From Ottelia alismoides (lineage: Eukaryota > Streptophyta > Magnoliopsida > Alismatales > Hydrocharitaceae), in assembly GCA_037367405.1 (NCBI GenBank), contig JAZKJV010006929.1:1-64000 (forward strand): DNA of 64,000 bases. Reading direction: 5' to 3'. Position numbers and translations under genes: made by a program. The notes under the pieces were generated by a model that ran no database searches, had not been told where the DNA came from, and worked only from the letters and a program-made list of their open reading frames with translations. Positions 56,128-64,000 of this stretch are shown here, in pieces (position 1 is the first letter of the stretch; the number at the start of each line of letters is the position of its first letter).

Positions 56128-56333
56128 CATGGCCTCAAATTTCAGCGAAATTCGATCGAATTTCTGTCGAATATCGATATCCAGTCGAAATCGAAATTCG
56201 ACCGAAATGACCGGAATATGTGGGTCCTAGTACAAAAAATGACCGAAATGACCGAAATTTCGGTCGAAATTCCACTGAAATTCTGTTTTGGTCGATACCG
56301 AAATGGTGACCGAAACCGACATTTAGGGCCTTG
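56128..56333. mobile_element. hAT-like MITE with CGAAATTTCGG words
   Basis: 206 bp flanked by the exact 8-bp TSD GGTATGTG (56120-56127 and 56334-56341). Ends CATGGCCTCAAATTTC and GACATTTAGGGCCTTG are inverted repeats. The body is almost entirely made of GAAATTCGA/CGAAATTTCGG-type words. Its ends match those of the larger element at 20624. Confidence 0.88.
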
Positions 56334-56609
56334 GGTATGTGGATGTGCCTTACTAGATGGTAAGGTAACTGATGTTTAGGAAAAACCTTCCCATTTCTGT
56401 TTAGATGACAAAATAGAGGCATCATGATAAGGAAATATACGCTGATGAGAAACCTTCCCACTTCAATTCAGATGGTAAAAATCTGGGCATCATTATTCTT
56501 GTTTGAATAATGAAGATGTTTGAATAATGAAGATATCTTTTTCACTAGTAAATTTGCTTTGCACAATTCTTGGTCCTTGATTATCTCTGCTTATCAAAGT
56601 TAAGTGACT

Positions 56610-57007
56610 CAAGCTTGCAATAGTCATTCGACTAAAACTGATTAGTCGGTTCAACCATAGCGTTCGGTGGTGTGGTTGAATAAAGTAACACTAATCAATT
56701 CGATTACGAATGAGCATGGCCAATTACTCTGACCGAATAACCAACTAATGACATATATTCTAGTATAGTTCTGTTTTGCAGATTTTTTTAAAGTAAACTA
56801 AAAGTATGACGTGTAATATTTTAATTTATTTGGTGCCTAAATCATGTTAAGTAATGGTTGAATCCTCCATATATACAAATATATGTATTAAACGTATTTT
56901 TATTTAAGATAATAGAAAGTCATATTTTTGATTTGTTACCCAGATAATGTTTATTTTTATTTAGTGCTTCTGACGGAATCTCCTTAATATAGGCTTTTGC
57001 AACTTTG
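56610..57007. mobile_element. probable hAT-like MITE, relative of the 49269 element
   Basis: 398 bp between CAAGCTTGCAATAG and CTTTTGCAACTTTG, inverted ends close to those at 49269. Flanks AAGTGACT and ATGCGACT match at 6 of 8 bases. Near its left end it repeats ATTAGTCGG/CATTCGACT words. Similar length and AT-rich middle to the 49269 element. Confidence 0.55.
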
Positions 57008-57212
57008 ATGCGACTTGAAGCGTCTTTTCCACGTTGGTTATGTATATGGGTTAATACCTAAAATTAATATAAACAATAATTAATTAATTATATTTCCATT
57101 AACTCAATTGGTGTAGCCATAGAGGTCACAAAAGGGTAGATTTCAACAAAAAAGTGCACGTGTTAAGCTTATTTCAAGCAGTACAGCAATGAATGCTATA
57201 TGTATGGTAGTA

Positions 57213-57880
57213 TTGTGAGATCCAATAATAGATTCATACAACAGTCAAACATTTTTCCACATTGAGTTCTTCAGATGCTGTTTTAATGTCAGAATTGGTG
57301 TGACGTTAGGATCACATGGAATGCTCCCTATTCCTCTCCGGAAGGTTTTGAATACTCAGAAAGCATGACAACATGTTATAGGTGGCGTGGATTACTAATG
57401 GACAACTTGGTCTTAAGCATTTTGGGTGGTTGTGACGTGTCCACTCTGGCTCGAACTCAATAAGTTATCAAGGTTAGTCTTCTCTGATAATGGTTCATGT
57501 CTAGGTTTGAGTTATTACAAATGGTATTAGAGCATGTTCTCTATGATAGTTAAGATACTTGCCTGAAAGGTGGAGCTACCCTTGCAAAAAGATAGAAGGA
57601 AAAAACTACTCGGAGCTTACAATCATAATTAAAACTGGGAATAGGTAATGGGATATATGCAACGAGGATTTTGCGAATATAAGGTTGTAACATCCAAGAA
57701 TAGTTCCACATCTAATACACACAAAGAGTGAGAGTGGATTATAAGTGGTGGTTATTGCTACTTTACAACTTGATCTTAAGCTTTGGGTGGTTGTCAACGG
57801 ATCTAATTGGATTCAAACTCGACGAGTTTTCAAGACCAATCTTCACCGACAAAGGCTTGGCTCTAGACCTGAAACTTTAC
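57213..57880 (+). repeat. possible TRIM-like pair of short terminal repeats
   Basis: 57213-57508 (TGTGAGATCCAATAATAG onward) and 57690-57880 (TGTAACATCCAAGAATAG onward) share ordered landmarks: GGATTA, ACTTGGTCTTAAGC or ACTTGATCTTAAGC, and GGGTGGTTGT. TGGTATTAGAGC, a near-consensus Met-tRNA primer site, follows the first copy at 57512. The copies are quite diverged and their 3' borders unclear. Confidence 0.4.
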
Positions 57881-59626
57881 AGAGATAACACTAAAAGAAT
57901 GTGGTGCTATACTACTAAAATATTTCTATGGTGCTGTGTTATTAAGATCTTTTAGCTTCTTGGGACACAACCACGATCCTTACGGCACCATTTTCTAGGA
58001 TTTGGAGGGTTAACAGCCTCATGTAATCGGCCATTGCCTTTAAAAAACATGAATGTTCTCACGAAGAGGGAACCCACTAGGTTTTTCAAGCCAATGAGAT
58101 CGAGAAAGAACTTGTGATACTTTACCCTTGAGGATTTTCAAGTCAATGGAATCGAGAAAGATCTTGCGATGCTTTCAATGAGGTCAGATACCAGTAATGG
58201 CGAGGATGCAGAGGGTAGCAAGCAAGGATCCCATGGGCTCATTCTTTCTATGCATGGTGTTCTACTGCTCTTTATAGAGGTGATATCTTCCGCTACGAGA
58301 CCATGCAATGTTGTATGCAAAAGCAAGAGGTGATGTTATTGTTAGGTGGCTGTTTGTTGGCATAGTATATAGATTCTTGACATTTAAGAGGAGAAAGGCA
58401 TATGTCGCTTTTACATAGTTGCGAAATGTCGACGTGTTTGTAGTATGAATGGATAAAAGCATGACTAAGTTTGTGAGATCTAGACGAGTTTGGGATGTGG
58501 AAATTAGGCGTACCTTGGGTAGTAACTACTGGGGATAGCGACTCACCTTGTTGGCGGATGATAAACTCCATCTAGAGGGGTCCTCGATGGTGTTTTCCTC
58601 GTCGGAGGCCGCAAATAGGGAGCATTCATCCTCTGTTAATGAATTTTGTCTACTCTGTAGCAAGCTCTGGCCTGTAATAAGTTTTTGATAAGGGTTGGAT
58701 AGTATCTTGCCTTTGTCGTTAACAAGTTGGGACTTCTACAACTACATGTGGTTGGAGCTCTTCCAATTACCCAAGGCACATCCTCTTTTTCTTTTGAAGA
58801 ATGGAGTAAGGATTGGCAGACTTACACTTTGAGAAGATTGTTGCATCACAGCTTGATCCCTGAAGCAGAGATCTAGTATGGTATCAAACATATCAATCAT
58901 CATATAATAATCACATACTGGTGAGTATGGTGAATGATTTTATTCCTTAAGTTGTTGCATACTCTTTTTATTTGTCAATAACGATTGAGGACTTTTCAAG
59001 ACCAAGACCACAAGTAAAGCCTATTTATCCAGGAATCTCCCACATTATAATTTTGCATGCCGTTTATATTGGTTGAGAAAATATTTGAATTATATATGTA
59101 CTCAGTATGTTGAATCTCGATTCGTTGATATACAATTGTTGAATGTATTTTTCATTTGTTCTTTTTTCACAACCGTTCAAATTCTTTGAGGATATTAGTT
59201 CCAATTGTGTATGATTTGATTTCCATGTATTATTTATCATATATCACTGTAGTGGGGATCTCTTGTCACAATATGTCCAATACGGATGTCTAGACTTTAT
59301 CATAAATTACAAAAAAGTCTTCAACTATGCTTGAAGGTCTCATTTTCCAAATGTAAAAAAGAGGGATATGATCTTATTTTTTGTCTCAAATACAAAGACT
59401 GTAAGCTTCCGCGACTCATATGTCGATGTTAAACCCTGAAGTTATTAGAAAGTTAAGGTTCATCTTTGTTACATTTGAAAATGAGGCCCCTAATTGGACA
59501 TCGATGTATGGTATAGTTGAGGTCTTTTTGTAATTCATCCTAGATTTCACTTTAAGCTATAACTATGCTAAGATCATTTAAAAATAAAAAAATAAATATA
59601 TCCATTTATGTGAAATGAGGTTAGAG
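57881..59626. other. intergenic DNA with a short local duplication
   Basis: Around 58075-58165 a 61-bp unit occurs twice (CAAGCCAATGAGATCGAGAA and CAAGTCAATGGAATCGAGAA). Nothing else is recognised. Confidence 0.4.
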
Positions 59627-59634
59627 GTCATGCT

Positions 59635-60534
59635 CATGGTTTTAAAAAATGTACCTCGAGGCGTTGAGGCGTATATGCCTCAAGCAACCCATGTGAGGCA
59701 TGCACCTCAAAGCGTTGAGGTAGTCCTGAGGCAAGTCCTCGAGTTGCATAGGTTTGCTACCCAAGTTTTAATATTTTTATGTCAATTCTTAATATATCTT
59801 AAGTATAATATTAATTATCAATAATTTAGTTTGTTATATACTCATATATATTTGTTATATTTAAAAAATTATGTGCTAGCCATATAAAAAAATCGTTTTG
59901 GGACAGGGGCGTTGACCCCTGCAACCCCGACAAGGGGAAAGCACACCTGCTCCCCCTAGGCCCTCCTTAGGCTTGCTAACCTAACAATGAGACCCCAATG
60001 CTGGTAGGGTATGGTGCAACGAGGGGTGCATACAATGGTTCTTCAGTTGGATTTTACAAATCGGATGGTTATGATTCAAAGCATATCAATATATATGTTA
60101 GTCATATAACACAAAAAAATAAATATATTATATATTCTGTACGTTAACAATATATGTTAGTCACATAATTTTGCTCCATAACATGCACATGAAGGGAAGT
60201 GTTGTATATCAACAAGAACTTCACTCCGCTAACATTAATGGGGTCATAATAAGCTTTGCATTGCATATGGATGGCAATATGAATTAGAATCCAAAGTAAA
60301 TCATGCAAAAAGTATTATACATTCTTACGATTATTGCATATATGGTGAATATGTTGGGGAATATTTAAATTTGTGATTTTATAAATAAATAAATAAATAA
60401 ATATAATTATGCTTAATTGTTTTTTTTATATTTTCTATATAAATTTAGGCTTATACCTCGGCCGCCTTGAGGCTTACGCCTTGCCTCATCAAGGAAAAAT
60501 CACCTCGATCTGCCTCACATTTTTTAAAACCACG
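59635..60534. mobile_element. hAT-like element with GCCTCGAGGCG-type words, second copy
   Basis: 900 bp. Ends CATGGTTTTAAAAAATGT and ACATTTTTTAAAACCACG are near-perfect inverted repeats; flanks GTCATGCT (59627-59634) and GTCTTGCT (60535-60542) match at 7 of 8. Subterminal CCTCGAGGCGTTGAGGCG (left) and GAGGCTTACGCC (right) words match the 30529 element. A GC-balanced stretch at 59890-60050 is not shared and may be a further insertion. Confidence 0.85.
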
Positions 60535-60542
60535 GTCTTGCT

Positions 60543-61135
60543 CTTAAGTATGGTGGTAATGTGGTAGGTCTATGGATAATATTTCCATATGATAATGGGA
60601 GGAAGGTTGTTTATGATCTTGGTAGAGGTTTTGCCTTCTACACCGAGAGGCTTTTGTTGGCCATTCGAGTTTTAAATCAGGATAACCATCTCGAGGCATG
60701 TATGGATGCAAACGATCACACACACACACACGCGTGTTACCATATCCCTATACATTTTAAAATATGAATACATGTAGATATAAATATTAAAATTTTGTTA
60801 TCATATCCTTAAAAATAAATACAAATATAAAATGAATACGGATTTGATAAAGATAATGGTAGAAATACTATAAATTATCTTAAATATACTGTCTTACCAT
60901 ATTATGAAATTATTATAGTTTACGAAGTTACAAAATTATGTTACATATATTAAAAATAAATATACAATTACATTTATATATTAAAGAAAAATTTTGCCCT
61001 TGCGCCCCTTTGAGTTTCTGCTAATACACTTAAGATCCTACTTTTTTTGGCAATAACATTTATGCCCTAATATTCTTCCATCACTAATAGTTGTGCCTTC
61101 TTTTAACAAGTAAATGACTATCCCGTACCATAGGG
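60543..61135. other. AT-rich DNA with a worn Mutator-type end
   Basis: Contains a (CA)n run at 60718. At about 60998-61105, GCGCCCCTT, TTTATGCCC and ATCACTAATAGTTGTGCC follow the order of words in the 46817 element's left end, suggesting a decayed relative whose other end I could not find. Confidence 0.35.
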
Positions 61136-61144
61136 ATCAAACTT

Positions 61145-62010
61145 TATTTCTTTCTTATCAACGATGAAGATCAATTCATTCAACTAACCCTTATATTGAA
61201 CATGTTCAACATGAATTTCTGATTTAAAACAGGCAATCATTGCTTCTAGATTATTGCTGGAAATGAAATTTTAGGGATCCTAATAAATTATACATCTTAG
61301 ACTATAGCTCATTAGTCCTCACTAATCTTATAGCAGCCATAAAGCTTTTAACTACTCTAGCTAACAATTTTGCTTATACATCATAATACAGAAAGTATTT
61401 TTGTCATGAAGAATTCAATATAATATATTTAAATCAATAATCTACATAATAAGCAGTTTCTTAAGAATCAATTGAATCTGGTCACAGGTCAAAATCAGCT
61501 TCTTAAGAAGTAAGATGACTAATACGTAAGATGAGAATCAAAACCCATTTTTTTCTTATCAATAACGAGAACAATTCATGAACATGCTTCAATGGTCTGT
61601 TAGTAGTGCATTGTGCCTTTCATCCAAAAGATTCTTTCATCCAAAAGATTAGGGTTCAAATATTGAGATGACCACTTGTTAATATTTCCCTTGTTTCAAA
61701 AAAGAAAAAAAAAACGAAGAACATTCAACTAATTTTTGTCTTTAACCTCGTCAACCTAATTACCATGAAGCTAACAGATCCATGCTTCTAAATTGTTGCG
61801 AGAAGTTGTGTATACAATAAAGAAGAATGGAATTTAGGAACCTAATAAATCAAATATATAAGGCTATATGCTCTTTAATCTTTGCTAGCTTGACTTTAGG
61901 ATTGGCAACTATACAAACATAGTGAAGGCTATATTTTTATTCGTCTAGACAAAAAAATATTTTAAGAACCATAGTACAATTTCGTGATAAGGAATTTTAT
62001 AAAACACTTA
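61145..62010. repeat. diverged tandem duplication with SINE-like insertion in copy 2
   Basis: TTCTTATCAACGATGAAGAT to TCCTAATAAATTATA in 61145-61330 is repeated as TTCTTATCAATAACGAGAAC to ACCTAATAAATCAAATA in 61550-61860. Copy 2 is longer because of the insertion at 61586-61718. Confidence 0.5.
61586..61718 (+). mobile_element. possible tRNA-derived SINE
   Basis: 133 bp with a GGTCTGTTAGTAGTGCA stretch that could be an A box, GGGTTCAAAT like a pol III B box, and an A-rich tail. Short matching flanks GAACAT (61580-61585 and 61719-61724). It contains an internal duplication of TTTCATCCAAAAGATT. Confidence 0.45.
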
Positions 62011-62299
62011 AATTAACAATATACATAAACAACATGTATATGACTAAATACGATAATTGACGATATGGTGTGGCATGTTCCTCGACCCTGCAACGAACAC
62101 TCTTGATGTATCGATACCAACCATGATGGTGATATGATACGATATTATGCCATGTCGTCGACATTCCTATGGAATCTCAAACTATTGTGATAGGTCAAGA
62201 CTAATGACCAACACATTCTTGTGTGATGTTGAGTTGATAAGAGATTTCAACTAGCTAAGAAGTTGTGATTTATGGGGTTAAAGGAAGCTCTTTCATGAG

Positions 62300-62813
62300 A
62301 AGAATGAACAAGTTTTACCATTGAGCAAGAATTTGAGGACATGGTCTTGTGTGGGGAAGTGCCACCTTACTTGCATTGCTTGTACTCAGGCAACATGCAT
62401 GACATTCTTATGTACCTTGTTGGTCCAAAGAGATCAAGATGATAGGCTTAAGAGGTATTACTATGTCATGTAAAGAAATATACTTTTAAAGAAAACAGAT
62501 TTTCTTGTAAATCTTAGTCAATAGATTTGTGTGTACGATCAGATATTGTAAAACAGAGTTTATTGTAAATAAATTTTGGATGGCAAGGGACACACTCAAA
62601 AAGATCGAGAGATGAGAAGAGACGCGTGGCAAAGGGTTCTCGTTGAGCAAGGTTCAGAATGACGATATTCTTCCCTCAAATGTGGGGTTTAGATATGGCA
62701 TGCACCCCTCCATATGTTTGGCCTTTCCCTTCTCGTTCTCTCTAAAGACCCGATCCTAGTGCAACATATTTCACCACATGTCACTTTGATTTTAGCATAA
62801 TCTTTCAACATCT
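62300..62813 (-). other. probable LTR of a Copia remnant, left border unknown
   Basis: On the minus strand CAAGTGGAAGATGTTGAAAG near 62818-62799 has the PPT-then-TGTTGAAAGATTATG arrangement seen at 3' LTRs of Tnt1-like Copia elements. I could not find the other LTR or the left edge. Confidence 0.4.
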
Positions 62814-62920
62814 TCCACTTGACAAAAGTGCTCAGGACTTCTAGACTTCCACTATTCATGTAATGTATGATTGATAGTATGTTTAGTGAGGATTATTATC
62901 ACGACTCCTTCTTACTTGAC

Positions 62921-63330
62921 TCATGCATTACTGAGTTCTATTAAATCAATATGTTTAATATATGTTGTTATTCCATTGGTTAGATAATCAACTAAAATGT
63001 TACATGTAGTTATGTAGATTTTCGTAATTTCTAATTTTGTCGCTATATCTTGTATATAATGATATTGGATCTTAATATGCTTTCCTTTATTAACTGTTAG
63101 ACTCATTAACAATCAAGTTTATCGTGACTCGATTATCAAAGTACAATTCGATTGATCATTTAATCGATTCGAGGTTTAAGTTTTCAAGAAAATGTTTAGT
63201 CTAAACAACATGAGTGATGGTCATGCGATATGCAATTTATTATTCTTCTTGCCAATGTCTAGATGTACATCCTTTTTCTTGTCACCTCATCAAATTGTTG
63301 CACCACCAAACATGAAAAAAGTGACATGTA
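62921..63330 (-). pseudogene. Copia RNase H C-terminal fragment
   Basis: The minus strand reads NKGKHIKIQYHYIQDIATKL, then ITKIYITTCNILVDYLTNGI, clearly the SKHIDIRYHYIRD...ADILTK end of a Tnt1-like Copia RNase H. Upstream text to 63330 is compatible but full of stops. Confidence 0.75.
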
Positions 63331-63397
63331 GATATCTTATTATTTGTATCATCTGAAATTGGCAATGTTGTATCCTACTAACTTATTATTTGCATAA

Positions 63398-64000
63398 TCT
63401 TAAGCGGTTTTCTCGCATCTTATCCTCGATCGGAGATATACCAACTTCCATTCTGATTGCATCATTCCAACTTCGATCTTTACGTGTGTGTCCACACAAC
63501 TACCTTAGCATTTTCATTTCTGCTGCTGTCATTCTCTGCATATGTCTATGGTTTACAAGCCAACATTCAGATCTATAGAGCATAGTAGGTCTCACGACTG
63601 CTTTGTAGAACCTTCTTTTGATTTTCAAAAGATTTTCTTATAACAGAGAATATCAAAGGTTCCTCTCCACTTTAGCTAGTCTACATTCTATTAGTAACAT
63701 CTCCATCAATTTCCCCACCATGTTGCAAAATAGATCCCATGTATCTAAAAGAATCTCTCTTTTGAATGTTATCATCACCAATTTTCACCACGATTCTTTT
63801 ATCATTGCTTCCATCAAAAGAGCAATCCATATATTCAGTCTTTGCCCTACTTAAACGAAATCCTTTACTCTCCAATGCATGTCTCCAGACCTCATGTTTC
63901 TCATTCACTCCATTTCTAGTCTCATCAATCAACATAATATCATCACCAAATAAAATATACCAATGTATCTCATCCTGAATGTGGCTTGTCAACTCGTCCA
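63398..64000 (-). pseudogene. RTE-clade LINE fragment, cut by the window end
   Basis: Closely related to the copy at 17653: CTTAAG-GGTTTTCTCGCATCTTATCCTC, then the MTSHIQDEIHWYILF, DEIRNGVNEK-like and RDSFRYMGSILQHGGEIDGD blocks on the minus strand (63992-63681). The palm box is FGDDIMLI in place of FADD, so both aspartates are kept. It lacks the TTG tail; its 3' edge at 63398 is abrupt, next to the Copia remnant. Confidence 0.85.

Noticed and set aside
62050..62160. GATATGGTG/GATATGATACGATA words as another CGATATATCG-type element
   Set aside because: I found no inverted ends or 8-bp flanking duplication around them.
1..64000. Possible endogenous pararetrovirus or other viral insert
   Set aside because: All RT-like text is accounted for by Copia, gypsy, L1 or RTE; no movement protein or coat protein-like text was seen.

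Overview
This is a nuclear genome window from a flowering plant, made almost entirely of transposable elements. The only host gene I can support is UFC1, the E2 enzyme of the UFM1 pathway, at 7680-8387 in three exons. Its first exon is very GC-rich while the surroundings are AT-rich. That hints at a monocot, but the sequence alone does not settle the species. I see no bacterial features, no CRISPR, no rRNA or tRNA genes and no virus-like insert.

Layout. 1-4.6 kb is AT-rich and mostly unrecognisable, with a 221-bp tandem duplication. 4.64-7.03 kb is a decayed Ty3/gypsy chromovirus pol. 7.68-8.39 kb is UFC1. From 9.72 to about 33.26 kb lies one old L1-type LINE on the minus strand, blown apart by later insertions. 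Element B (10218-20144, Copia-type, non-autonomous) carries Copia F in its own 5' LTR; F carries an L1 3' fragment, and B also carries an RTE LINE. A hAT-like element (20624-22125) and a 101-bp RTE tail fragment sit further along the LINE. Copia A (22959-32733) has its 5' LTR split by a 4.9-kb Mutator-like element, which in turn holds a 791-bp hAT-like element. Most steps are dated by target-site duplications (TSDs), and the L1 reading resumes across the junctions I checked.

35.4-36.85 kb holds a pyrimidine-rich tract and a 339-bp tandem duplication in which only one copy has a hAT-like insertion. 38.13-42.91 kb is element C, a relative of B, and holds a young non-autonomous LTR element with a gag-like ORF (39092-41226). 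43.56-46.67 kb is element D, the same family inverted. 46.8-48.25 kb is a Mutator-type element with a GC-rich minisatellite core. 49.27-49.66 kb is another hAT-like element and 49.7-54.53 kb is Copia E. 55.2-64 kb has L1, Copia, RTE, SINE-like and hAT-like remnants.

No element here looks intact and autonomous: every pol region I read has stops, frameshifts, missing segments or changed catalytic residues. The value of the window is the readable insertion order and a recurring class of short hAT-like elements, each built from its own short palindromic or repeated word.
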